Assembly: GCF_000185145.2 (NCBI RefSeq)
Contig: NZ_GL833118.1
Location: 124,001-188,000, forward strand
Source of the DNA: Hoylesella oralis ATCC 33269
GTDB taxonomy: Bacteria; Bacteroidota; Bacteroidia; Bacteroidales; Bacteroidaceae
Direction: 5' to 3'
DNA length: 64,000 nucleotides
Part shown: positions 26,991 to 35,050 of the stretch, one piece after another
Position numbering within the stretch: position 1 is the first letter of the stretch
Layout: the number at the start of each line of letters is the position of its first letter
Notes under the pieces: model-generated
The model's input: the letters and a program-made list of their open reading frames with translations, nothing else
What the model was told of the DNA's origin: nothing
Databases searched by the model: none
Made by a program: the position numbers and the translations under genes

Positions 26991-28370
26991 ATGGAGAAAC
27001 AATCTTTCAGAGAACGTGAAGCCGTGGTGATCGGGGCCGGAATCACCGGTCTGACTGCTGCATTCTATGCTCGTAAGAAGGGTAGGGATGTAGAAGTGCT
27101 CGAACGCGAAGACCGTATAGGTGGCCAAATTGGTACTTATCATGAAGACGGATATACTTTCGAGAGCGGTCCGAATACGGGTGTAGTGTCGTATCCCGAG
27201 GTGGCCGAACTCTTTGCAGACATGGGGGAAGCCTGTCGGTTGGAGCTTGCACGCGGCTCGTCCAAGCGTCGTCTTATCTGGAAAGGTACGCAATTCCACG
27301 CTTTGCCTGCCGGTCTAACGGCTGCATTTCGCACTCCGTTATTCACATGGCATGATAAAATCCGCATTATAGGAGAGCCCTTTCGCAAGAAGGGCGTCGA
27401 TCCGAATGAGACGGTAGGTGAGCTTACCGTTCGCAGATTGGGATATTCGTATCTTAGGTATGCCGTAGATCCGTTCTTGTCTGGCGTTTATGCGGGCGAT
27501 CCCATGCGACTTGTCACCCGTTATGCGTTGCCCAAACTGTACAATCTAGAACAAACATACGGCAGTTTCATACGGGGTGCCGTAGCTAAGGCTAAGGAAC
27601 AGAAGAGCAATCGCGACCGTTTGGCTACGAAAAAGGTGTTCTCTGCGCATGGCGGAATGGGCAATTTGGTGAATGCTTTGGGCGATGCGATAGGCGCAGA
27701 CCGTATAACGATCGGCGCCAGAGATATCGTTCTCGTGCCCGACAGCGGTCGTTGGCGGGTGGAATATACCGATGCCGGCGGCAACGCATGCTGCATACGT
27801 TGCGCCAAGGTGGTAACTACGTGCGGGGCATACAGCCTTCCGGCGCTGCTGCCTTTTGTGGATAAGGAGCGTATGAAGGCTGTGAACAATCTTTACTATG
27901 CCCCCATCGTGCAGGTGGGGGTGGGTGTTGCCGATACTGCAGGCGTCGGTTACAACGCTTTCGGCGGACTTGTACCCTCGTGCGAACGGCAGAATGTGCT
28001 CGGCATTCTTTATCCCTCGGCCTGCTTCGAGGGCCGTGCACCCGAGCGGGGTGCCGTGTTTTCGTTCTTTATGGGCGGTGTTCGTCGCCCCGATTTCGTA
28101 GATAAAAGCGACGAAGAATTGCTGACCATCGTCGATGATGCCCTGCACCGTATGCTCAAGTTGCCCGATATGGTGAAAGCAGATACCGTGCGTATTTTCC
28201 GTCATCGCCGTGCCATCCCGCAATATGAGGGCAATACAGGCGAGCGATATGCCGCTATCGACAGTATCGAACGGCAATACGGCGGACTTAGGATTGCCGG
28301 AAACATCCGCGGAGGCATAGGAATGGCAGACCGTATCAGGCAGGCTGTGGCCGTTGCCGCAAAGCTCTGA
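26991..28370 (+). CDS. hemY: FAD-dependent protoporphyrinogen oxidase (HemY/PPO type)
   Basis: 459 residues from the ATG at 26991; a TTG at 26982 overlapping hemN is less likely. It oxidises protoporphyrinogen IX to protoporphyrin IX. The N-terminal dinucleotide fold is VVIGAGITGLTAAFYA (residues 12-27), followed by the family's VLEREDRIGGQIGT and ESGPNTGV motifs; the C-terminal FAD-binding segment is GLRIAGNIRGGIGMADRI, the usual end of this family. It is the last gene of the receptor–MFS–hemN–hemY operon. A ferrochelatase would be needed to finish heme and is not in the window. Confidence 0.92.
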   Translation: MEKQSFREREAVVIGAGITGLTAAFYARKKGRDVEVLEREDRIGGQIGTYHEDGYTFESGPNTGVVSYPEVAELFADMGEACRLELARGSSKRRLIWKGTQFHALPAGLTAAFRTPLFTWHDKIRIIGEPFRKKGVDPNETVGELTVRRLGYSYLRYAVDPFLSGVYAGDPMRLVTRYALPKLYNLEQTYGSFIRGAVAKAKEQKSNRDRLATKKVFSAHGGMGNLVNALGDAIGADRITIGARDIVLVPDSGRWRVEYTDAGGNACCIRCAKVVTTCGAYSLPALLPFVDKERMKAVNNLYYAPIVQVGVGVADTAGVGYNAFGGLVPSCERQNVLGILYPSACFEGRAPERGAVFSFFMGGVRRPDFVDKSDEELLTIVDDALHRMLKLPDMVKADTVRIFRHRRAIPQYEGNTGERYAAIDSIERQYGGLRIAGNIRGGIGMADRIRQAVAVAAKL

Positions 28371-28387
28371 AACGATTGGCGGGCCAT

Positions 28388-28403
28388 AAAAAACATGTTT
28401 TTT
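28388..28403. other. Perfect 16-bp palindrome after the porphyrin operon
   Basis: AAAAAACATGTTTTTT is self-complementary and may act as a weak terminator for the operon, or as a protein site upstream of the ECF sigma gene. Confidence 0.35.
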
Positions 28404-28451
28404 CTTTCATTTAAATGTCACACAGTTGCTTTCTGAGTGTATTATATGTAG

Positions 28452-28928
28452 ATGATGGAGCAAAAAGACTTCGAGATATTCGTCTTACAGACGCGGCTTA
28501 AGCTGCTCAGGTCGGCCGAAATCCTGCTGAAGGATGCCGATGATGCAGAAGATGCGGTGCAGGACACGGTATTTAAACTGTGGGCCATGCGTAATCGGCT
28601 GGACGAATATCGGTCGGTAGAGGCTCTGTCGATGGTGGTGCTGCGCCGTATCTGTCTGAACCGTTTGCGCCGTGCAAATTTCGATTTGCCGCCGACTGTT
28701 CCCGATACGGAGCCCTCTGCAGAACAACGGCTCATAGGAAGAGAGGAGACAGAGCGTGTGGAAAAGCTCATTGCATTGCTGCCCGACAAGCAGCAGACCG
28801 TATTGAGAATGAAACATGCAGACGGACTTGAAACCGCTACAATAGCCCAACTCACGGGCATTAGCGAAGAGGCAGTGAGGCAAAATCTATCGCGTGCCCG
28901 CCGCAGGATATTAAAATATTTCGAATGA
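28452..28928 (+). CDS. ECF-type RNA polymerase sigma factor
   Basis: 158 residues. Region 2 has the DAEDAVQDTVFKLW motif for core binding and -10 recognition, and region 4 has ALLPDKQQTVLRMKHADGLETATIAQLTGISEEAVRQNLSRARRRI, a helix-turn-helix for -35 recognition. It overlaps the next gene by four bases (ATGA), and that gene has one membrane helix, so a sigma/anti-sigma pair is likely. The upstream region lacks a TAnnTTTG box, compatible with self-control. The signal sensed is unknown. Confidence 0.93.
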   Translation: MMEQKDFEIFVLQTRLKLLRSAEILLKDADDAEDAVQDTVFKLWAMRNRLDEYRSVEALSMVVLRRICLNRLRRANFDLPPTVPDTEPSAEQRLIGREETERVEKLIALLPDKQQTVLRMKHADGLETATIAQLTGISEEAVRQNLSRARRRILKYFE

Positions 28929-29395
28929 TGGAAAAAGAGAATATAGACAGAATGAGGTTCTTGGTGGAACGTTTTATGGATGGAGCCACCACGAATGGCG
29001 AAGAACAAGAGTTGTATGAGCTTTTCAGAAGCGACGGCGTGCCTGCCGACCTGCGCAAGTTGCGCCCCATGTTTGCATGGTATGCCGGCGGCATGCAGGC
29101 TCCGTTGCCCGTCCGCCGCCCGTTGAGGCGCCGCCTGTTTACGGTAATTGGCGTTGCAGCGGCGGTATTGCTGCTTTTCGGAGCCGGCTTAAGTATAAGG
29201 CGGCACATGGAGAACGAACGGATGTACGAGATATATGCCGGCAGTTACGTTATTAGAGGCGGCAAAAAGATTACCGATCTGCGGAAGATAATGCCCGAAC
29301 TGCAACGGAATGCCGACCGTGCGGAGCGCATCTGCAGCGAATTGAGCAATGGCACGTATGCTGTAAACAATGAAACCAATATTCCAACGATATGA
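28925..29395 (+). CDS. Single-pass membrane protein, probable anti-sigma factor
   Basis: 156 residues. An N-terminal cytoplasmic part with the short-helix pattern of anti-sigma domains (DRMRFLVERFMDGATTNGEEQELYELF), one membrane helix at about residues 71-90, and a periplasmic tail of about 65 residues. It overlaps the ECF gene by four bases and the next gene by four. Function is inferred from this position and topology; no catalytic motif is seen. Confidence 0.65.
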   Translation: MMEKENIDRMRFLVERFMDGATTNGEEQELYELFRSDGVPADLRKLRPMFAWYAGGMQAPLPVRRPLRRRLFTVIGVAAAVLLLFGAGLSIRRHMENERMYEIYAGSYVIRGGKKITDLRKIMPELQRNADRAERICSELSNGTYAVNNETNIPTI

Positions 29396-30030
29396 AAAAA
29401 CTGTTATTGATCCTCTTTGCTGCGGCCCTTGCCATGCCCATGTCGGCGCAGCAGCGCATAGGAAAAATAGTGAAAGAGCTCGAAAGCAAGGGTATTGAGG
29501 GTTCTTTGGTAATGAAACGGAACCGGCAGACGAAGAAGGTGTATATGCGTTCGCAGAGCTTTATATTTATCAGTAAAGAGAACAACTATGCCAACATGCT
29601 CGTAAAAGCCTTTAAAGACGAAAGCGAAAATGCCGACGAGTGTTACCTTAACCAGTCGGCTCAAACGCTGATGGGAGAGTTAGGTAAAGGCTTTACAATG
29701 GGCAATATGCGTAAATACACCTTGGTTTTTTCTGAAGGAGATGTACAAACAACGTATATACTCAAGGTAGAAACTAAAGACGTGCCCAACAAATACGTTA
29801 TTTTGCAGATTATTACACGTTACAAATCGGTGCCGGCCGACGAGCTTTCTCTTGATTTCAGTCCGGGCAGTATGAACGATGGAACGGAGATAGACCTAAG
29901 TTCTATCGGCGATATGTTGGCCGATATCGACCTTTCCGGTTGGAACTATGGCAAGAATATGCACATGGAAGATGTGAAAAAAAGTATAGAAAACCTGAAA
30001 AAACAACAGCAGAAGCGGCTGAAACGGTAA
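29392..30030 (+). CDS. Secreted protein of unknown function in the ECF operon
   Basis: 212 residues. A signal peptide (MKKLLLILFAAALAMPMSAQ) is followed by a mixed alpha/beta domain (residues about 20-150) and a Lys/Gln-rich C-terminus ending in KKQQQKRLKR. It resembles the small secreted DUF4252/DUF5024-type proteins that often follow ECF sigma/anti-sigma genes in Bacteroidales, but I cannot assign the family firmly. The ATGA overlap with the anti-sigma gene shows co-expression. It could be a periplasmic signal input or an output of the regulon. Confidence 0.7.
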   Translation: MKKLLLILFAAALAMPMSAQQRIGKIVKELESKGIEGSLVMKRNRQTKKVYMRSQSFIFISKENNYANMLVKAFKDESENADECYLNQSAQTLMGELGKGFTMGNMRKYTLVFSEGDVQTTYILKVETKDVPNKYVILQIITRYKSVPADELSLDFSPGSMNDGTEIDLSSIGDMLADIDLSGWNYGKNMHMEDVKKSIENLKKQQQKRLKR

Positions 30031-30064
30031 GTTCCGAAATCTCTCTCTTTAATTGATAACGAAA

Positions 30065-30126
30065 CAACCCCATCGCGGTTGCGCTTACAGAGGTAAATGG
30101 TAAGGGCGCAACATGCGGCGGGGTTG
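30065..30126. terminator. Large bipartite hairpin between convergent genes
   Basis: CAACCCC (30065-30071) pairs with GGGGTTG (30120-30126), and inside it GTTGCGCTTA pairs with TAAG…GCGCAAC (30101-30112). It probably stops transcription from both sides; there is no clear U-run. A second small hairpin CAGACG/CGTCTG lies near 30198-30212. Confidence 0.5.
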
Positions 30127-30223
30127 TGCATTATAGGTACTGTATGTGGGAGGTAGGCCGTATGCCTGTCGGGCGTAGAAGTATGCCGTAACGGCGACAG
30201 ACGATACGTCTGTACGCCTCGTG

Positions 30224-30688
30224 TTATTGCTTAACGAGCTTTACGTGCGCCCTTTCGTATTTTTTGTCGACCACGATAAGGAGCATAGGTTGCATAGACG
30301 ACGTCATTTCTTCGCCCACCCGCTCGTGATAGATAAACGTAAGCGTGTCGCCATTTGCCGAAAGGTCTAACGGTGTGAGCTCGGTATTGCGGTTGGTGAT
30401 GGGCGAAACAACTGCGATAACGAACTGGTGTTTGAAGTTTACCTGTGTGGGGATGCCGTCTTCGCCCATGTGTGCGGCCATGCCGAACATACGGCCGAAT
30501 TCTTTCAGCGTAGTGATCTTCGGGTTGGTGGGCAGCGGTTCGTCGTTAATGAAAAAATAGTTTTGGGCTACTGTGTAGGGAACCTTGGGCACCGGTGCGG
30601 TGGATTTTTTCATCGTGTTGCATGCAAATACGAGAAACAGCAGGCACGCTGCACCCGCTGTCATCATGATTGTTCTAATCTTATTCAT
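30224..30688 (-). CDS. Lipoprotein of unknown function at the end of the Dma-type operon
   Basis: 154 residues. A lipoprotein signal with lipobox VFAC after a hydrophobic stretch, then a small domain with no family I recognise; YFFINDEPLPTNPKITTLKEFGRMFGMAAHM and FKHQFVIAVVSPITNRNTEL are its most distinctive parts. It begins 7 bp after the barrel-type anti-sigma gene and so belongs to the nigD–ECF–anti-sigma operon. It may be an accessory sensor at the outer membrane; this is inference only. Confidence 0.75.
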   Translation of the reverse strand: MNKIRTIMMTAGAACLLFLVFACNTMKKSTAPVPKVPYTVAQNYFFINDEPLPTNPKITTLKEFGRMFGMAAHMGEDGIPTQVNFKHQFVIAVVSPITNRNTELTPLDLSANGDTLTFIYHERVGEEMTSSMQPMLLIVVDKKYERAHVKLVKQ

Positions 30689-30695
30689 ATCTTTT

Positions 30696-31982
30696 TTATT
30701 TAATATTTAGTCTAATTCCGATATTCAGGTTGAAGTTGAGAGGCTTATCTTGATAGATTGTAGCCACGCTGCTTTTATTGTCGAAGTAATAACTAAGGCC
30801 CGGTTCGGCGAAGATACTGAACCGTTTATCGACCTTGAACTCGGCACCTATCGCCCCCGTAGCAGAAAACTGTAGGCGATTCATGCTTATATCTTCGTCG
30901 GTAATGGCCGATACTTTGTCGTCTACAATGGTGTTGGTAGTGGCTTTTCCCTTAACCATTTTCTCCACAGTGCCCCCTCCCGATGCATACAGGTTGAACC
31001 AGCGATTGCTCCATAGGCGGTAATTCACATTGACAGGTATGCCCATGTACGAGAGTTTCTGTTTGGTTTTGTAGGCGTAGGCCTCGGATTTTCGAGAGAT
31101 ATCCGAGGCAAGATAGGTGTACGAAACGCCTCCTTCGATGCTCCATCTGTCGTTTATATTATATCTCAATGACAATCCGAAGCGCACAGGTTGGCGGTGA
31201 TGCACCTCTGTATGGATATCATTCTCGCGGTTCATAACGGCATAAGTGCCTTTACCATCCATATCTTTGCCGTGCATACCGATGGGATCGGCTGCTGCAA
31301 GCATTGGTACGTTGTTGGCAGAATGGTTCTGCGCTGTTGCTACATTCGATACGAAAGCGCTTGCCATAAGTCGGTTGTCGGCGGTTGTCGACGGGGTGTA
31401 CTCCGGCATAGGTACGGGGTAAGAAGGATATTGTTGCCGTTGAGGCCGGTTATGCTGCTGCTCTTTCTTCTCTGTTTCCTGTTTATGTGGAGCGGGAACG
31501 ATGGTTACAGACTTCTCAGATGGGGAGTCTTGCACAGTTGCATCTGTGCTTTGTGTGGTATTGTTTGCCAGATGTGGTATTTCTGTAGCGGCGGTCTGTG
31601 TTGCCGATGTTACTGTAGTGTTGCCTGTAGGGGCGTGTCTTGCGGGCGATGCTGTGCCTGCAGAACCGGTCGATGATGCGAGTGTAGGCGTGATGGGGGC
31701 GGCAGTCGGCGTTGCAGGAGAGACGGTTTGCCCCCTGTTCAGGGAAGCTGTGTTCGAGGTGTGCGGCTTGTCTGCATGTCGATAATAGAGGATGAAGCCG
31801 CTCCCGCAGATGAATATAATCATGGCAGCTGCGGCAATACGTCGCCATACAAGCGGTATCTGCGTGGCAGACCTCTTGCTTTTAGCAACGGCTTTCTCAA
31901 CTTCTGCCCACGACACCTCGGGCGCCGGTTGGCGATAACCGGCGAGCTTTTGCTGCATTTCTTTTCTCCATTGTTCTTTCAT
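30696..31982 (-). CDS. Anti-sigma factor spanning both membranes (Dma type)
   Basis: 428 residues with three parts: a cytoplasmic N-terminus of about 48 residues ending in a basic patch; one inner-membrane helix (about 49-67); a linker of about 190 residues rich in Thr, Ser, Pro, Ala and Gln with no fold; and a C-terminal outer-membrane beta-barrel (about 264-428, VRFGLSLRYNINDRWSIEGG to NLNIGIRLNIK). The linker is long enough to cross the periplasm, so one chain could link the outer membrane to the sigma factor. Dual membrane-spanning anti-sigma factors of this plan have been described in Bacteroides thetaiotaomicron. It overlaps the ECF gene by four bases. Confidence 0.82.
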   Translation of the reverse strand: MKEQWRKEMQQKLAGYRQPAPEVSWAEVEKAVAKSKRSATQIPLVWRRIAAAAMIIFICGSGFILYYRHADKPHTSNTASLNRGQTVSPATPTAAPITPTLASSTGSAGTASPARHAPTGNTTVTSATQTAATEIPHLANNTTQSTDATVQDSPSEKSVTIVPAPHKQETEKKEQQHNRPQRQQYPSYPVPMPEYTPSTTADNRLMASAFVSNVATAQNHSANNVPMLAAADPIGMHGKDMDGKGTYAVMNRENDIHTEVHHRQPVRFGLSLRYNINDRWSIEGGVSYTYLASDISRKSEAYAYKTKQKLSYMGIPVNVNYRLWSNRWFNLYASGGGTVEKMVKGKATTNTIVDDKVSAITDEDISMNRLQFSATGAIGAEFKVDKRFSIFAEPGLSYYFDNKSSVATIYQDKPLNFNLNIGIRLNIK

Positions 31983-32563
31983 CGTGCCTTTTGTTTTGAG
32001 GTGTTGTATTGTTCTATTTTCTTTGCAAGCAGGTTCTTCGCCCGATGCAGCTGCGATGCCGAGCTGTCTTTCTTAATGCCTAATGTAGCTGCAATCTCTT
32101 GATGGCTCTTGTTTTCGAATACATAAAGGTTGAAAACCGTGCGGTATCCTGTGGGCAGTTCTGTAATAAAGCGGTGTATAACGTCGGGAGGAATGTCGCT
32201 GATCGGCGGATCTTCTTCGTCTTCCCTGTATTTCTCGCTGTCGGGAACATCCCATTCTAATGTGACGAACTCACCGTGTTTCTGCTCTTTCAGGAACTTT
32301 AAAGACTGGTTTACGGCGATCTTCGTGGCCCATGCCTGCAGGGAACCGGCACCACGATACTCGAATTCACCCACATGAGTAATGATATTGACCAGACAGT
32401 CTTGCAGAACATCTTTCAGAGAGTCGCCGTTTCCCACGTATCGGGCACATATTCCGGTGAGATAGTCGGCATAAAGAGCATAGAAATCGTGCATCGCCGT
32501 GCTGTTTCCATGGCGAAGTTGTTTTACCAATTTCTTCTCTTTGTCTCCGATAAAGAAGTTCAC
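31979..32563 (-). CDS. ECF-type sigma factor paired with the barrel-type anti-sigma
   Basis: 194 residues. Region 2 shows YVGNGDSLKDVLQDCLVNIITHVGEFEYRG in two parts with the core-binding pattern and W-A-x-K-I-A-V-N; region 4 shows LPTGYRTVFNLYVFENKSHQEIAATLGIKKDSSASQLHRAKNLL. It is the sigma partner expected to be held by the following gene, with which it overlaps by four bases. It starts 5 bp after the NigD-like gene. A 12-mer shared upstream of this operon and the divergent DUF4840 gene is a candidate target. Confidence 0.92.
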   Translation of the reverse strand: MNFFIGDKEKKLVKQLRHGNSTAMHDFYALYADYLTGICARYVGNGDSLKDVLQDCLVNIITHVGEFEYRGAGSLQAWATKIAVNQSLKFLKEQKHGEFVTLEWDVPDSEKYREDEEDPPISDIPPDVIHRFITELPTGYRTVFNLYVFENKSHQEIAATLGIKKDSSASQLHRAKNLLAKKIEQYNTSKQKAR

Positions 32564-32568
32564 CGTTT

Positions 32569-33306
32569 TTAGTTGACGTATTTTATCAGCGTACCGAATG
32601 CAATGTTTGCCGATGAATTAGTGGCCTTACGTGTGCAGTATTTGAACTTTGCCGTCTTCTTTCCGCTATATGCATTCCACTCAAGAGTAAGGTCTACCGT
32701 TTTTCCATGCGTATCGGGAAGGTCGTTGAGACGGAATGCAACGATGGCATCTCCTACAGCTCCCCAGCGATCACCTTGTGCATTGTGGTAGAAGGTTACC
32801 TTGTAAGGCTCTTTATTGCTACCGGTTGCCACCAGATTAACTATGTGGCGGCTGCCGTTGCTCCAACGTGTACGGAAGCGAAGTGTAAGGTATCCGTCTT
32901 CTGCAATGGTCACCCAATCGTTCACGATCTCCACCGGATCGACTCCGTAGGTACTTGTATTCTTATCGCCCAGTGTAACTGCCATTCGTTTAGTTAGGAT
33001 ACTGTCTATCCAGTTGATATTAACAGCACGGCCAGAATGCATTGTAGGACGGTCAACCATAGTGTAATTTACCAGTGCACGCACCTCCTTTTTGCCGAAG
33101 GGCGATGCTTTCATATTGGCAGGCAGCAGTGTTGTCGAGTCATTTAGTTGCATGTAAAACGACGAGTTGTCGCTGTTGGGCTTCACGGTGACAAGGGCTG
33201 TTGGGTAAAGACGACTGTAATCGTTGTCATCGTCGGAGCATGATTGAAGACCGAAAGCACCGGCTATCAGCGCAAGAGCTAAGGTCCATAACGTTAATTT
33301 TTTCAT
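32569..33306 (-). CDS. NigD-like lipoprotein
   Basis: 245 residues. Lipoprotein signal MKKLTLWTLALALIAGAF…LQSC with a Cys followed by SDDDND, a typical export signal for Bacteroidota surface lipoproteins. The N-terminal beta domain (LVTVKPNSDNSSFYMQLNDSTTLLP) and the C-terminal beta domain (DGYLTLRFRTRWSNGSRHIVNL) follow the NigD-like pattern. The molecular role of the family is unclear; NigD-like genes are linked to Dma-type sigma control in B. thetaiotaomicron as I recall. It heads the minus-strand operon. Confidence 0.85.
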   Translation of the reverse strand: MKKLTLWTLALALIAGAFGLQSCSDDDNDYSRLYPTALVTVKPNSDNSSFYMQLNDSTTLLPANMKASPFGKKEVRALVNYTMVDRPTMHSGRAVNINWIDSILTKRMAVTLGDKNTSTYGVDPVEIVNDWVTIAEDGYLTLRFRTRWSNGSRHIVNLVATGSNKEPYKVTFYHNAQGDRWGAVGDAIVAFRLNDLPDTHGKTVDLTLEWNAYSGKKTAKFKYCTRKATNSSANIAFGTLIKYVN

Positions 33307-33357
33307 AATTTCTTCGGTTTAAATGTTGTCTTTGCCCATTTAAATTACAATATTACG

Positions 33358-33369
33358 AAAACTTGCATC
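33358..33369 (-). promoter_or_regulatory. Candidate ECF promoter element for the nigD operon
   Basis: On the minus strand this reads GATGCAAGTTTT, 51 bp before the NigD-like ATG at 33306. It is identical to the element at 33467-33478 that faces the other way. No TAnnTTTG box is present in this intergenic region, so a different sigma factor is plausible. Confidence 0.5.
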
Positions 33370-33466
33370 AAGAATATGCCTTTTTTTCTTAAAATATTTT
33401 AAAGTAAGGTCTATCGCCCGAGTTTGAAAGTTGGTATATCTGATTATGATTTATTAACATAATAAG

Positions 33467-33478
33467 GATGCAAGTTTT
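33467..33478 (+). promoter_or_regulatory. Candidate ECF promoter element for the DUF4840 gene
   Basis: GATGCAAGTTTT, then ACGAAAT, 61 bp before the ATG at 33540; the minus copy continues CGTAAT, so similarity extends past the 12-mer with a one-base gap. Confidence 0.5.
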
Positions 33479-33539
33479 ACGAAATACCCCATTTATAGGA
33501 CAAAAGCAATTAATCGTTATAACTCAAAAAACAAAGACA

Positions 33540-34145
33540 ATGAAAACATTTAAGATTTTTACAGTAGCATTATTAGGTTTAGTAACAATGGCTTTTACGG
33601 CTTGTAACAGCGATGATAATTCTTACAAGCAGCTTACCAAAGAGGAGATTGCGCAGTGCCTGCTTACGGTAAAGGGCAGTTATGAGGGTAATCTGATCTA
33701 TAAAAGCGAGAACAAAAAGAACCCTAAAGATATGACAGATACAGTTGCCGTAAAGTGGACTATTACCAACGACAGCACGTTAACGATTAGTAAATTCCCG
33801 TCGAAAGTACTGGCTTTCAACGTTACCGATGCGGAATTGAAGAAGGCTTTGGAGGAGGCAGCAGACCAAGACATGACATGTCGTATCGGTTTCATTAAGA
33901 CCTCGCCGGTTACTTTCTTGGTTAATCCTGTAACACCCAGTTTCGATTTGACCTACGGAGGTAAGAAACATAAGGTGCAGGTTGCCTTTGCTGTTAACAA
34001 CTTCTCATCGTATGGCGTATACAACGCTACCAAAAAAGTGCTCGGTATGCAGATTGTAGAAGGGCTGATAGGTGTAGACGGCACTCGTACAAATTATCTC
34101 AAGCAGGTGGTTCCGTTCGTTCTACAATCGACAAAGAAGATATAA
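33540..34145 (+). CDS. DUF4840 lipoprotein
   Basis: 201 residues from the ATG at 33540; an earlier in-frame start (33468) lies within the promoter element and gives no signal peptide. Lipoprotein signal MKTFKIFTVALLGLVTMAFTAC followed by NSDDNSYKQLTKEEIAQCLLTVKGSYEGNLIY, the start of the DUF4840 domain. Function is unknown. It diverges from the nigD–ECF operon and shares the 12-mer, so it may be a member of that regulon. It ends at a strong terminator. Confidence 0.85.
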   Translation: MKTFKIFTVALLGLVTMAFTACNSDDNSYKQLTKEEIAQCLLTVKGSYEGNLIYKSENKKNPKDMTDTVAVKWTITNDSTLTISKFPSKVLAFNVTDAELKKALEEAADQDMTCRIGFIKTSPVTFLVNPVTPSFDLTYGGKKHKVQVAFAVNNFSSYGVYNATKKVLGMQIVEGLIGVDGTRTNYLKQVVPFVLQSTKKI

Positions 34146-34228
34146 AGATTCAGTATGACACTTATTTCTGACGAACATAAACAGTAATTAATAATCATTC
34201 AATTCGACTTTAGTTTATGTAGAAATGA

Positions 34229-34262
34229 AGCGCAGTGGACGTTGATGTCCGTTGCGCTTTTT
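34229..34262 (+). terminator. Intrinsic terminator of the DUF4840 gene
   Basis: AGCGCAGTGGAC (34229-34240) pairs with GTCCGTTGCGCT (34247-34258), with two G-U pairs, loop of six, then TTTT. Confidence 0.88.
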
Positions 34263-34348
34263 CCATATAAGATAAACGTCTCTTTTCGAAAATGAGCAGA
34301 ATTATAATAAAATGCGTAAAAAACCGTTTTAAAGTAAAACAGTATCAC

Positions 34349-35050
34349 ATGAAAAAGTATATTTTTGCAACCTTATTATATTTGGTTTCTTTGGATAGTC
34401 TTGCACAGAGCCTCGCCGGAACGTTCTCTCTGATACCCCGTCTCGGCGTAAATGTTTCCACTTTATCGGGCAATTCGTATTACTACGTGGCGAGTTCGTC
34501 GGAGCAAGGAATAGAGGATAAACCCGTTATGAAGGGAAGTTTTACTGGCGGAGTAGACCTGATGTATCAGTTTACCGATGTGCTCGGCGGTTCCATAGGT
34601 GTATTCTATTCCCTGCAGGGGTGCCGTTATAAGGATCATGAAGAATATTACGACAACGCTAAATTGCTTCATGGCGTGCGTAGGAATGTAGTGAACTTGC
34701 ACTGTTTGAATGTTCCGTTGATGCTGCATGGGTATGTTGCCGAAGGTCTTTCTGTCAATGTAGGCCTGCAGGTGGGCTTCCCGCTCCACGCAAAGTCGAG
34801 GCATGAGTGGGAAGAATATACCGTAGATGCTAAAGGGAAGCGTACTTTCAGCGCGGAAGGCGTATTCGATGCCAATGTTACAGGAAACTTCAAGAAAGTG
34901 GAATTGGCAGTTCCGATGGGCATATCTTATGAATATATGAACGTTGTTCTTGATGCCCGTTACAATTTGGGCATCACAAATATCGCGAAAGTGGATAACG
35001 TTAAGGACAATGGTTTTATGTTCACCGTGGGTTATAAGTTCGACCTGTGA
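34349..35050 (+). CDS. Outer-membrane beta-barrel protein (porin family, PorT-like)
   Basis: 233 residues from the ATG at 34349, chosen because it begins a normal signal peptide (MKKYIFATLLYLVSLDSLAQ). The rest is a small eight-stranded barrel: alternating strands such as IPRLGVNVSTL, GGVDLMYQFTDVLGGSIGVFYSLQGCRY, LNVPLMLHGYVAEGLSVNVGLQVGF, ending in MFTVGYKFDL with a hydrophobic C-terminal residue. This is the common Bacteroidales outer-membrane beta-barrel family; its role (adhesin, immunity, envelope integrity) cannot be told. It has similarity in style, though not clearly in sequence, to the barrel of the anti-sigma protein nearby. Confidence 0.8.
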   Translation: MKKYIFATLLYLVSLDSLAQSLAGTFSLIPRLGVNVSTLSGNSYYYVASSSEQGIEDKPVMKGSFTGGVDLMYQFTDVLGGSIGVFYSLQGCRYKDHEEYYDNAKLLHGVRRNVVNLHCLNVPLMLHGYVAEGLSVNVGLQVGFPLHAKSRHEWEEYTVDAKGKRTFSAEGVFDANVTGNFKKVELAVPMGISYEYMNVVLDARYNLGITNIAKVDNVKDNGFMFTVGYKFDL

